Position numbers and translations under genes: made by a program. The notes under the pieces are model-generated. The model saw only the letters and a list, made by a program, of their open reading frames with translations, made no database searches and was not told the DNA's origin. DNA of 64,000 nt from NCBI RefSeq assembly GCF_018873765.1, contig NC_057921.1, positions 64,717,557-64,781,556 on the forward strand, given 5' to 3'. Positions 1 to 12,400 of the stretch are shown in pieces (position 1 is the stretch's first letter; the number at the start of each line of letters is the position of its first letter). The DNA is from Telopea speciosissima (lineage: Eukaryota; Streptophyta; Magnoliopsida; Proteales; Proteaceae).

Positions 1-123
1 TGCCATCCAATGTGAATCAGTAGTTGATTTTGGAATAATGCTATTTCCTACATTACCAAATGATGGAGTATGTTAAGTTCTTCGTGTTAGTTCTGTCGTT
101 CTTATATTCTGTTATACGTGCAG

Positions 124-3100
124 GCGATCCACGGAGATATCTCTTGTTATTCGCCAAACCATGGAAGCATGCATATTGACACACTTAATGCCTCGTTCTC
201 AGGTTCTTTCACCAACTTTTGGTTTACTCCATTTGCGCTTTACGATTTATTTTTAAAGCGTTTTTTTAATGGATTTTGCAGATTGATATATTTGTTCAAG
301 TTATTCAAGCTGATGGAGGTATGCACAAATTATTTTCTGGGAAAAAGAAAAAATGTCTTGGTGGTGATCATTTTGTTGGCCTGCTTCCCTTCCCTAAGTC
401 TTTGTTTGGCCAGGAGTATGCAGGGACATTTTCTTTTCTATGTCTGTTATGCTTCATAGGGGTAATGCAGATAATATATTAGTTTACTTACTTGTGAAGG
501 TTTTTGTTGTTTGGTTGGACAGAACACTGACCATCCATTTATAGTTATTAATCATAAAAGGTTGAGTACCCCCCCCCTCCCAAAAAAAAAGAAAAAGAAA
601 AAGAAAAAAGGCAGAATGTTACATTTTCTTTTTACAAAACATTCCATGAATTCATCCACATAGGGCAGACAGAATTTAACAAAAAAATAACGGCACCACA
701 TACACAACTGTATCAATGTGGTACATTGTAGTATACTAGATCTTTGTTATGTTTGTTGCAGCATTCTGCTTGGGGTGAAAAAACCGGGTAAATTTTGTCT
801 GGAACATTTGATGTTTGTTGGATGTAATGTCTATGGTATAATTTTATGGTAGAAGAGGTTGGTAGTATACCAAACATTGGAAGGAGTGGATTCTCTAGAT
901 ACTTTAATTTCTGACTCCTAGGTAGGGTTGTTCAAACTTCAAAACGGAAAAGAAAGGTCAGGAAAAGGAAAATGTAAAGGAAAGTGGTGCTTCTCAATGA
1001 AATGACGTGAACCGTAAATATTGAAATACTAGGAAACAATGTGAAGGTGCAGCAGTACCTATATAACCATAAGAGTCACTCATTAGGTAATCAATACTGT
1101 CTTCAATCTTGCAGGTGTTGCTGCTTCTCCTATATGTTATTTCCTTACCATTCCTTTTAGTAATTTCTTCAACATCTCTTTGGATTTCAAAACAACTTCT
1201 TTATTAATTTTTAAAGTTCAGGTAAAGCATGGCAAGATGGATTTTGTTTTAAACGTATTTCCTTGTGTTTGAGACTTCATATTGTGAATCAAAATGTTAC
1301 AGTAACCATTTTGTTTGCAGGAACAAGATCCGCATGCATCAATGCTGCAACTTTGGCCCTTGCAGATGCTGGGATTCCAATGCGAGACATTGTTACTTCC
1401 TGTGCTGCTGGATATCTCAATAGCACTCCTTTGCTTGGTAAACCTATGAAATCTTCATGGTCTACCTTGTCTAAATGGTTCTTAGACTTGTTTAAAGGTC
1501 TTATTGTTGTTTGATGTACCATATGGGCAGATCTAAACTATGTGGAAGATAGTGCTGGAGGTCCAGATGTCACTGTAGGAATTCTAACAAAGCTGGATAA
1601 AGTGACTCTTCTACAGGTCCTTTTCTGATTCTTCATTCTTTGGTTGATTTTTTGTTATTCTTTTTGTGATTTGCTAGTATTTGTTACACTCTGTAAGAGT
1701 CTAGGTTTTTTTTTTTTTGCTTTGTTATACTTTTCATTTTATTTTTAACATTTCCAGTCCTCCTGCCACAGCAGATTGCAGTCACCAATAACTGGAAAGC
1801 ATATGGTTCTGCTTTCTGTTTTCTTTCCTTCTGTCAGAGGAGCACTAGTTTGAGAAAATTCAGGCTATTTCCTCATAAATCTGGAATTGGATTTAGGATT
1901 AGAGGTATACTCCTGTCCTGTCACAGAGAGAAAAAGCTGTCTACCCTTGCTGTATGCTCTGCACACATGGAGACATTTCTGATAAGTCCTACTGTAGCCA
2001 AATGCTGCCAATGTCTCTAGGCAGTTTCCTGTGGCTGGCTAGAACTAACTAAAACTGAAGGAACATGAAGAAAATGATGCTTCTGTTCGTGTTATGGTAA
2101 AAATTTATGCAAGGTAGGCTCAAGGGAATTGTTAAGATTTATGTACAACAGATTGTCCTCAAGCACCCCTCTATTTCAGTTGAGTCATCTATTAGAAGGG
2201 AGAGAGACTGAGGATATTTCCAACAGAACAAGACAGGTATGTGACCAGCTGTACCCTGTGGAGTAGAACACCTAGTTCTCTCTAATTTCTCTATGTGATG
2301 GCCTGGTAGTAGTGTTGGTGGTTTCCCAGTGTGCTGCGTGGGTTAGTATGTATAGCTTTCTTTCTCCCTTTTCACTCCCTACCCTTTTGAAAAACTTTAA
2401 GCTTTATTAATAAATTTATTCAAAACAAAGTTATTAGGTGGACACTGGACAGTTGAGCCAAAAACCGTTCCCAGTATACTGTCTACCTTGCCTACATAGG
2501 CATTGCCTGACACCCTGGCCTGTAGGCTGCCTGATTCCAACTTCCAGGCCATTAGAGTCAAGGGGCAATCTCCCAGGTGCAGAAAGATTGACTGGGTACG
2601 TTGTCTAGCTCACATAGATATTTTCACTAAACTGATCTACCAATTATCCAAGTTTGCATACATATAACTTCAAGTAACATTGAGCAAGCCAAATGCCTTT
2701 GTTCATGGATATCCCAAACCATCTAATTTGGTCCTTTTTTTTGGATGGAGAGAAAGAATAACCAACTACAGGATAAAATTAACTCCCCCCTCTTGTCCCC
2801 ACCTCATGCTTGAGGATTCTATACTCAACTCATTCCAAGCCTTTAACCAAAAATGGGGAAATCTTGCTTGGAGATTTCTATGCAGGAAGGAAATATGAAG
2901 TTCTGGAGCAAACAATGGAAATAATTCCACTAGAAGTCTAGAACAATGACTGCCTTAGAAACAGCATCCTCATAAATTGTAATTTATTATTATTATTTTA
3001 TATATATAAAGAAAGGTATCATCATATTATTTGAAATGGTAGAGAAATGAGTATCAGCTCAGGGAAATGCAAAGTGTCAATTTTTCAAATGGTTTGGGTC

Positions 3101-5040
3101 AAGCTAAATCTGGACAGTGTTTGATATAATGACCTGATTGTGATGGGCTTATGGATGGAGGACTACTGTAATGCTGTAGAAGTTTAATACCTGCTTGCAT
3201 TATGACCATTTTCTTCCATATTCTTACCACATGATTGTTGATATTTAGAAAAACATAACTGTTTTTAATTTTATGATTCAATTCATGTGACCTTATTTCC
3301 ATTCAGTAATAACACTTTTGTTATTCTTGTTCTCTAATGGTGAACTGCTGTCATGCATGCAATACTCACAATTTGGTAACTGAGATTTTTGCTTCTTTGC
3401 ATTTGGTGCTCTCTCTTTCTAGTGGTTTGCATGGGAGTGTGAGGGTGTGTGTGTTTTTGGGGGGGGGGGGGGGGTGTGTGCTTGTGAAGCTTTAAAATTT
3501 TGCATTATCTGGGCTAGTTTCTTCTTTACCAGATGATAATGATGGGTGAGTTGATCTGTTGCAGATGGATGCAAAGATACCAATGGATATCTTCGAAAAT
3601 GTCATGCAACTTGCAATAGAAGGTTGCAAGGCTATAGCAAACTACATTCGAGAGGTAATGCAATGTCATCTTGGTTTCCTGTCCAGTGGTTTTCAGTAAG
3701 AGAAGGGGTCTCAAGGGACTGTTATCGCTTTCTTTTTTTTGGGTAATAAGGGACTGTTATCACTTAGTTTAGGATATGTATGATGGAGTGTGGGTTTTAA
3801 TACAGAGTTGGTTTATACTATGGTTCATCATTGAACTTGTAGTAGATGTGTATGAGTTTTAGGCCTAAACAAGGTCGTATGATTTATGTTGCTTCGATAA
3901 TATTGTTTTTTGTCAAGATTACAGAGGGTAAAATTCCAAGTTGGAATCATTAGGGATGATTTAAAATCAAACCTTTCAAGATAGTTCAGACTACGCAGAG
4001 TTTATGAGGTAAATTATGAAACACGGAGATTGATGACCAAGATAGCCTAAGAGATCTTTTCTATATCCTGGTCTAGTTTAGCATTAATTGAGGAAGATGT
4101 TGCCTTTAGCACTATAGAAGGGTAAATGAAATCGAGAGGCGTTTGTGGAGTTTGTTGCTATTGATGCATGTGAGGGCGGACCTCGGCGCAATAGTAAGGT
4201 TGCTCCATTGCAACCTTGTGGTCGCAGGTTCAAGTTGGGGAAACAGCCTCTCCGCGAAGTGGGGGTAAGGCTGCGTACATTATGACCCTCCCCAGAACCC
4301 ACAGTGGCGGGAGCCTAGTGCACTGGATACACCCTGCTATTGATGCATGCCTGGAGGGAGATTTTAGAAGAAAGCTATAAGACCAACAGTGCATTATGGA
4401 GGAAAATTTTTAGCAATGGAGAGTCTATAAAAAATGACAATAGCTGAGAGTATGATGTTGAAAAGAATGCATGATGAGTCTTGAAAGGGTAGAATAACAA
4501 GTGAATGCATCAGCAGAAACTGACAGATGGTGCCAATAGGTGAAAATGAGTGAAAATTGACTATAGATGATTTGGTGGTGTTATGAAGACCAGTGGCTGT
4601 ACTGCACCAGTGAGGATTGATATCATGCAAGTTGAAAGCTCTAGAAGGACACAGGGAGAGCCAATAATGACTTGGGGTTGAAGGAATGATAAAATACATG
4701 AGTGTTTATGATTTAGGAAATATGTTCTAAGTTGAGTGAAACAATAGAGCAGTGCTTGTGTAACTGACTCCAAAGCAGTTGCGGATTAAGCTTTTGTTGA
4801 GTTGAGTAGGGTGGTTGAGTTCATCTACCTTATTTGTGCTTTTACTGTTATGAGCCAATCTTGATAGTACTTTCTCATCCTCCCTATTCACTCACTACTG
4901 CATTATTCAATGTCAAGAGAAATGACGGGCCTTCCAAGATTTTCTGAAGGAAACCTATTTATCATTATTGAGCCTGTTGGTTTGATTGACAGGTGCTGCT
5001 GGAGAATACAAAGGAATTGGAGTATCGGCGGGGCATATAA
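124..5040 (+). CDS. RRP41: Exosome complex subunit RRP41 (RNase PH-like), 5' part outside window
   Basis: A core subunit of the RNA exosome ring, which handles 3'-5' RNA processing and decay in nucleus and cytoplasm. Six exons are visible: 124-202, 282-318, 1321-1437, 1531-1616, 3565-3654 and 4993-5040. All introns are GT..AG and the frame stays open to the TAA at 5038-5040. The joined exons give about 152 residues that follow plant RRP41 closely: RSTEISLVIRQTMEA, then IDIFVQVIQADGG, then GTRSACINAATLALADAGIP, then DLNYVEDSAGGPDVTVGIL, ending ENTKELEYRRGI. The family is about 240 residues long, so roughly the first 90 lie upstream of base 1. Bases 1-123 read as the end of the preceding intron. 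Introns 4 (1617-3564) and 5 (3655-4992) are long, and intron 5 contains a SINE. The identification is by remembered homology; the exon joins are read directly. Confidence 0.95.
4156..4349 (+). mobile_element. Au-type SINE with 15-bp target duplication (copy A, RRP41 intron 5)
   Basis: The body at 4171-4334 has the tRNA-like head (GGGCGGACCTCGGCGCAA), a B-box-like GGTTCAAGT and the typical Au-SINE segment GTAAGGCTGCGTACATTA followed by GGGAGCCTAGTGCACTGG. It is flanked by a perfect direct repeat, TGCTATTGATGCATG, at 4156-4170 and 4335-4349. The intact duplication argues for a fairly recent insertion into the last intron, in the same direction as the gene. Confidence 0.92.
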
Positions 5041-6784
5041 TTTTTTTAAGGTATGGAGCTTAAATTCCTATGTTGCAGGTTATGCTCCAACAACTTACCT
5101 CAACACTTACAAGAGGTGCAACCACTGTTTTAAAAAATGGAATTGGATTTGGCGAATCGGCCGAGCCCGATTCCTGCCGTTCTAGAGCAGCCGATCCACT
5201 CTGGATTTCTAGGGTTCAGACAGAATCTTCTGGCCGATCCGGAACGGAATCAGCTGTGAACCCGATTCAGATACCCATTCCTTGTTTTAAAATGCTGGGT
5301 GTAATTCACCAACCGAGTCTTAATTTTTGAATTTTTTTTCTTGTTTTGCACGTCACCTATGGACTTTGAAGCGGCCAACTGTAAGAGAATGCACTCTGGT
5401 TCTTTTTGGTGTGAAATTGGAGCCCTCAACTGTAGGGAGGTTGCACTCTTATTTTCTAAAGAGTAGAGAGCTTGATCAAAGAAAAGTTAGTGGAGTCACG
5501 AAGGAAATCCTCTTTGTTGTTTTTGCCTCTTTATTATTTATGTTGATAAAGGGAAAAAATATGTCATTGTTCTACCAGAAAGATTTATTACATATTACAA
5601 TGTGTATTTGTTTTTTTAATAGCCTGTCTGAATTTTAATAATGGATAGGTGGATGAGCATCATTCCATTGTTCTGTTCAGAAGCTTCATATATCTTCACT
5701 GATGTGGGCTGTTCCTGATTCAAATGGTTTGCCTTTCTTTCAGCATTTTTCAGCTGCTTTCGCTGTGTTCTGTAGAAAGCGTATTTCCGTAAATGTACAG
5801 CCAGACATAGTCGCATTTCATTCTGTATTTTGAAAGTATCAATCAGCCTTGAATACGAATTCCTGGCTTTTATGATTACTGGATGAGTGCATTCTTCCTT
5901 GCGTTGGAAGAACTTATAAAACTGTAACTGGTTGGTAGTCGAAGAAGAAATTATTTATTATTTTATTGGCAAAAGGTCTTTTAGACCGGCGGGTACCAAA
6001 TTTTGCTACATGAAAGGGTTATAATGTTATATGGTATTTTTAGGTGTATGGATATTTAGGAAACGGTTTGGATTGGTCACATGTCAAATTTAAAACTCTG
6101 GTTCAATCGTATATTCTTTCAAGACGGTCCAATCTATTATGTGATGATATTTGTGCTAGTATGAAGATACCCTTTAGACCAACTAGATTGGAAGAAAATT
6201 TTCACTTGTTTGGTTGGCTTTTGTCATGAGATAGGATATAATTTTGTACGAAAAAAATAAAATATTCCCTTTATTGTAAAATTCCAAATTTACTTTTCAT
6301 TTCCCATAAATTTACAAATGTGTGCGATCATGTGAACAAAGAAATAGGATGCTCTCTGTCGTACAGCCAGCCACCTCAAATTGCTTTGTCTCTATATAAT
6401 TTCAGATGTTTTCGATTGATTTCCTATGAGGGTGAATTTTGGATCCAAAGCCCTTAGTTCACAATAGTTTGAGGTACACAACTATTTACCAATGGGGGGA
6501 TCACACACCGTACTAGGTCTTTCATGTTACCTTGTCCACGACATTGTATTTTCACTATATTCTATAGACCAAATTGGACCACCTCTACAGGCTCTCTACT
6601 ATTCAAAGAAGGATAAAATAGTCATGTTTACACTCTTGAGTGTTACACTTAGCAAATTCAAATTCTTATGAATGGGGTACTTTTCAAATTCAAATTCTTA
6701 TGAATAAGGGTTCTTTTAGCAAGCGGCATAGGGGAGCGCATCAATCAAGAGAGGCTTCAACGACTTGGCAACAAGGGATCGAAG

Positions 6785-6824
<40 letters not shown>

Positions 6825-7190
6825 TCTTCTTAATCCTTATTTCGGTTAATCTACGTGTAACCATTCTTGATTACAAAGAGTTTCACCGTCTACATGACAT
6901 ACAACAGACAGTAACATAACATGAGATTTATATAAACTTATTGACATCTCGATTATCCAAAATATTTGTCCCTCTTAAAATTGAATCAAAACGATGTTAT
7001 GTTGATTTATTGATGTTAACTCTATGTAACCATCGTTTGGTACTTTGGTTGCCTTGAGCATGACTCTCAAGATAATTAGGCAAAATGCATTTAAAACTTT
7101 GAATATTCAAAAGTTTCATTATGTAAAGCAAAGTTGGTACTTCTTGATACGGTTATTTCATGCCAAGAAAGTGAAGAAACCCTAAACTAC
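5041..7190. other. RRP41 3' flank and intergenic stretch
   Basis: The RRP41 3' UTR begins here; its end is not clear. At 5120-5290 lies a decayed repeat rich in CGATTC/GAATCGG-type words and bounded by TTTTAAAA-like ends, related to repeats elsewhere in the window. A (GA)n microsatellite sits at 6783-6825. I see no supported gene in this stretch; its short open frames have no recognisable content. Confidence 0.6.
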
Positions 7191-7192
7191 TG

Positions 7193-7312
7193 TCAGGGGG
7201 CATCCAACGGTTGAGCTATGCCGCATACATCTTGATGCATGTCTAGGGATATGTACGATACAATCCAACGACTGACAGCACCCTGGGTGTGCTGGGCTCC
7301 CTGGAGACGAGC
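7193..7312. mobile_element. Decayed MITE, same family as 39208-39351
   Basis: The segment starts AGGGGGCATCCAACGGTTG and ends TGGGCTCCCTGGAGACGAG. It shares several blocks with the element near 39.2 kb, including the GGGGGCATCCA start and the GGGCTCCCTGGAGA end. The terminal symmetry is weaker here, so this copy looks older or partly lost. Confidence 0.6.
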
Positions 7313-9402
7313 TAAAATCGCTTAATTTTGATATCCAAGGGTAAATTCCAAAGTTATTAAAATTGGTTCCCGGTTCCGGATTTTGAGACGCTGGTCCAAC
7401 GAAAAATTATCTCGTTGGCTTCGTGGGAACTGGTCCAACCGTCCACTTGGCTTCGTGGAATGACAATTGACCACGCTTAAGCTTGACGGAGAGAAGTTGC
7501 TTCAAACTTGTTGCGAGTTTGGCAATCCAATCAAACGACTCCAATAAGTATAAGAGAGAATCGTACACGTGACAACTCGAAAAATCGGTTTCTCTGCGAG
7601 ATATCGCATTTCACAATAAATGACAAGAAAACTACGAGAAAAAAGCTGGGGAAAATCTAAAAAAAAAGCAAAACCCTAAACTGCGAGATGTTGAGATATC
7701 GCGATATTTGTTTCATTTCTAGACTGAAAATTCGTTCGCGATAAATAAAATCTATTTTTGCAGAATCTGCGATTTCCGGTATCTCTCCATCGAGAAGATG
7801 TCTCTCTCTCTCTTGTGAGTTTGCAACTCTTTTTTTTTCTCTCCTCATTTATCGATTTTTTTATTGTTGTTTGTGCTTTTTCTCTTCAGTCTTGACTCCT
7901 GACTCTTTAGTGGTATAATGTCTGTTGAAGCTTTTCTTCCTGAGTTCCTCATCTCCTTGGGGTTCTATATCAGGATTTTAGGAGTTGGGGTTTTGAGATA
8001 CTTGTACTGAGATTGCTTGATGAATTTGGTTTTTATTGTGTTATATTGTTTGAGAATTGTGGATCTGCTGGGTTCGGTTTTCTGACTTGAACTTAAGTTT
8101 TGGAGCGCAAAAATGGGGAAAAAAATGAGACCTTTCTGGGCTGAACTTAAAGCAGAAGAATTTATGCCTGAAAGGGTGGTCATTGGTCAGATTCAAGTTT
8201 ATCATTTGATGATTCATGTTTAGCGGGATATGTGGAAGATGGGGAGTTGGTGTCATGGTTATGGATTACACTAGTGGTCTCCTTTAGACTGTTAAAAAAA
8301 CTCAGACATGGGCTTCACTAGAAGTAGCAGTTTCCCCTCATTTGGCATATAGGGTACATTGCCTGTTGGCTGTTGTTGATGTGATGTGCTTTAGTGATCT
8401 CAAGAAGGGATGATTATGGTAGTTGTTTAGGGATGTGGTGTAGTCACATGGCAAATAAACAAGAACTATTTAATTCAAGATAAAAACTTATTTATCTGAT
8501 GTTTACATGGAGGAATACTGAGAAATCAAGTTCAAAAAATTGAAAGACTGGAAAAATAAATTGTTTTAGTTTTATCATGGTAGGAATAGTTTGTCCATGG
8601 AGGCAGCATGAGTAAGAACAAGGTTTCAGGTCAGGACCGTACCATAAGGAGAAATTTCTTCCTAGAGTTGGAATGCTGGGTAGGATTTTGTGCACTAGTG
8701 CTACACACTGTGTTCTAATTATCTTCTGATTGCAAAGGAGTCCTAAATTCCACTATGAGGAGTTTTGGATGGCACCTATCTGTTTTAATCATAAAGTTGT
8801 TGGCTTCTTCTATTCCTATTCTCAATCTAGGTATCAGATTTCAGGTTGGATTCCTTATGTGAAATGAGACCATTTCAGTATTTCATAGGAGAACTTCTAG
8901 CGTTGTAACATTAATGTTTGCATTGTGGGGTCATTCATTGAGGAAGGAGCTTTGAGTGATGTTTATATATAGCATCAGTAAGATGTATAACTGTGAATAG
9001 CATCATTTTCTATACATTTGTTGGTTTTCAATTATACTTGTTTCCTCCATAAATCTAAGCTTCTTTATTTTTTATTTTTTCACCTGAGGTTTATAAGAAA
9101 AGTTTGAATGAGGTATAAAAAGTTCAGTGATCTTTTTATCCTCTCAGACTACAGATGTGGCGTCACAATGTCGCTTGAAGAAGAATCTATTGGGCATCTT
9201 TTACTGCACCACTGACTCTTGTGGTGGATTTAACATTCATGTGATTTATTTGTTCTCTTCAGGTCTGTTATTGTTTGTGTAACTGTATTATGGGAGCTGT
9301 AAATTTGCTCTATTGTCAGCTGCAAGTTATCTATATTGAGTTTTCAAACAAATTGTTATTTCTAATATTCTAATCCTCTTTATTCTTGAATCCTTTCCGC
9401 AG
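7313..9402 (+). other. Upstream region and probable noncoding leader of the hAT-derived gene
   Basis: The stretch shows no coding gene. A palindromic G-box CACGTG lies at 7566-7571. The region around 7650-7820 is pyrimidine- and CG-richer than its surroundings and could hold the transcription start. A plausible noncoding exon is 9148-9262, preceded by CTCTCAG and followed by GTCTGT. It is a guess from splice signals alone; transcript data would decide it. Confidence 0.4.
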
Positions 9403-9494
9403 AGATGGTCGATTCATTAGGTGGTTCATGTTTTGAACGATTTCTTCTGCTTTTTTGGTCACAAATTGGAGGAAGATATTTTTCTACATCATCA
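9403..9494 (+). other. Probable 5' leader exon with the first base of the start codon
   Basis: The segment follows TCCGCAG and ends CATCATCA before GTAAGT, so both splice signals are good. Its last base is A. Joined to the next exon, which begins TGGTTCGAG at 11190, this creates ATGGTTCGAG, coding MVRE, which is the N-terminus expected for this gene family. The leader contains an ATG at 9405 whose frame overlaps the main start after splicing. It also has a two-codon ORF, ATGTTTTGA, at 9428-9436 in the main frame. Confidence 0.7.
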
Positions 9495-12400
9495 GTAAGT
9501 TCAATTTCGATATTTGGTTATACATTATGCAACACCATACTGCAGTTCCTTGGCACTTAGAAAAGCCCGACTCATCTGCTTAACAATCAGAACAATTTTT
9601 TTGAGTAACAATAAAACTTGGATACCTAACTGTCTAAAAGAGCTACCCAGTGCAGGAGGCTCCCACTACTGCAGGGTATGGGAGGGGAAAATGTACGCAG
9701 CCTTACCCCTTGCTTTATAGGGGAGGCTGTTTTCAAGTTTTGAACCCGCAACCAACAGGTTGCAATAGCGCAACTTAACCGTTGTGTCAAGGCTCGCCCA
9801 CTTTTTGGATACCTAACTGTCTAATCTATAAAATTCTTTGCAGTTCTCTACTTGCTAGTAGAGTTGCCATGGGTTGTGTTGTGTCAGGTTTATGTCGTGT
9901 AGAGACATCTAAGCAAGTATGCCTCAAACTAGACACTAACTGTTAATAAAAGGTGGAAGCACCGAGGATAAACATGGCATGCGTAACTTGTTCAATGAAT
10001 GTGCTGTTTTTGGGTTCATATGAATATGACACAACAGTGAACAACCCCAGTATGATCTGTTTCTGATTGAAAAGCTAAGATTTTGTTAATATTTTATAGT
10101 AAGATGAATTGATCTCCTGACCTCATTTACTGTAAGATTATATTAAGATGAACTGAACTCCATTACTATATGCCACTGTTAAAATTTTAAATGGGTCAAA
10201 GGAGTTGGACACTGTACTTGCCCTTAACTGAAACACAACCTGTTTAATAAAACAGGTTGTGCATGCACAAGTGAATCAGACATGATTATGGCCTACCCAA
10301 CCTGTGATTTCCTATCGTATTTGTGTTGGGAATTGCCACCCATTCTATTCTATCAATCATTGCCGATATTTCTACATAGCTTTCTTGATTTGGCCCATTT
10401 GATTTCAGGTTTTGGACTGCATACATTTGCTTTGGTTTCTTTGAATATGGATCAGTCACCGTCTTTGGTGGTGCTGACTGCTGAGGACTATGCTATTTTC
10501 TTCTTCTTTTTTTTTTCATAAGAGGATTGCCAGTAAATCCATGCATTTGAACTTTTAATCCAGTTGAAGGAAAAGAATATGTTACATAATCAAGCTGCAG
10601 ATCATATTTAAGCTGTATTTGATTGTGCTTGGTGCGTTGGTCAAGTGCTCACTTGTTGAACGCTTGGTCATGGGTTCAAGTCCTGGAAACAGCCTCTCTG
10701 GAAACAGGGGTAAGGCTGCGTACATTTGACCCTCCCAGACCCTGCTAAACGCGGGAGCCTTGTGCACTGGGTACGGCCTTTTCTCTCGTCAAAATGCAAT
10801 TTAAGTGTTTTTGTAAGAAATAAAAGTTCCATGTTTTAGCATCTTTAATCTGAGTCTGGATCCATTTGTGTATGGACCAGATGGAAAAATATCTTATACC
10901 ATGAGTGATGAGTGGTTTAGTACCAATATTTGTTTGAAAAGGCCTTTGTCAAGTTAGCTGCTCCATACACCTTTGTAATATCTTGCTTTACTTAACACCC
11001 CCACCCCCCCATCCCAAAAAAATAAAAAGAAAAAAAGAAAAGGTGCTAGACTCCTTTCTAGTCCAATGTTTACCATAATCGATCCAGTCTTCTTAAATCC
11101 ATTGGGTGTTATACAAAGTCAGATAATCAAAGAAAAAGGTTAAAGCTCCTAAATTACTACTGACTCATTATGTACTTCTGTCACGGCAGTGGTTCGAGAA
11201 AAAGATGTCTGTTGGGAATACTGTGAGAAGTTAGAAGGAAATAAGGTGAGATGTAGATTTTGTCAAAAAGTTCTGAATGGGGGTATTAGTAGATTGAAAC
11301 ATCATCTTTCTCGACTGCCTAGTAAAGGTGTTCATCCATGTAGCAAAGTAAGGGATGAAGTAACTGATAGGGTAAGGGGCATTATAGCACTAAAGGAGGA
11401 AGGGAAAGAAGCTGCTAGTGCTAAAAAGCAACGGCTTGCAGAAACTAAACCTCCTGTAAATATGCCTGCAAGTAAAACTCTCATTTCTATGGAAGCAATG
11501 ACACCGATCACAAAAGTATTTCCTTCTGGCACACAGATGGCCCCATCACCTTCGTTTGACAGGGAAAATGCCGAGAGAAGTATTGCTTTGTTCTTTTTTG
11601 AGAATAAACTGGACTTCAGTGTTGCTCGTTCTTCTTCCTATCAATTGATGATGGAAGCAGTAGCAAACTGTGGTCATGGCTTTCGAGGCCCATCCTCAGA
11701 AACCCTGAAGACCACATGGTTAGAGAGAATGAAAACGGAAGTGAGCCAACAATCAAAAGAAATTGAGAAAGAGTGGGCCACCACTGGTTGTACGATCATT
11801 GCAGATACATGGACAGACAACAAATCAAGAGCTCTGATAAACTTCTTAGTGTCATCGCCGTCAGGAACCTTCTTCCACAAATCTGTAGATGCCTCCACCT
11901 ATTTCAAGAACACAAAATGGCTTGCGGATTTATTTGATTCAGTCATTCAAGATTTTGGCCCGGAAAATGTTGTTCAAATAATCATGGATAATGCTCTGAA
12001 CTATGTTGGTGTTGGGAGTCAAATCATGCAAAACTATAGCACCATTTTCTTGTCTCCTTGTGCTTCTCATTGTTTGAATTTGATCTTGGAAGACTTCTCT
12101 AAAATTGATTGGGTTAATCAATGTATCCTACAAGCACAAACTATTTCTAGGTTTGTATACAATCATACATGGGTGCTTGATCTAATGAAAAAATTCACTG
12201 GGGGGCAAGAAATTGTTCGGACCGGTATCACAAAGTCTGTGTCAAATTTTCTCTCCTTGCAGTCCATGTTGAAACAGAGGTCAAGACTGAAGCACATGTT
12301 CAATAGTCCAGATTATTCAACTAATCCTGCTTATGCTAATAAACCACAGAGCATATCATGTAGAGCCATCCTTGAGGATAATGACTTCTGGAGAGCAGTT

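Noticed and set aside
3450-3480. G run followed by TG repeats, and other G or C runs in the window
   Set aside because: Simple homopolymer tracts in introns or intergenic DNA; no evidence of a functional quadruplex role.
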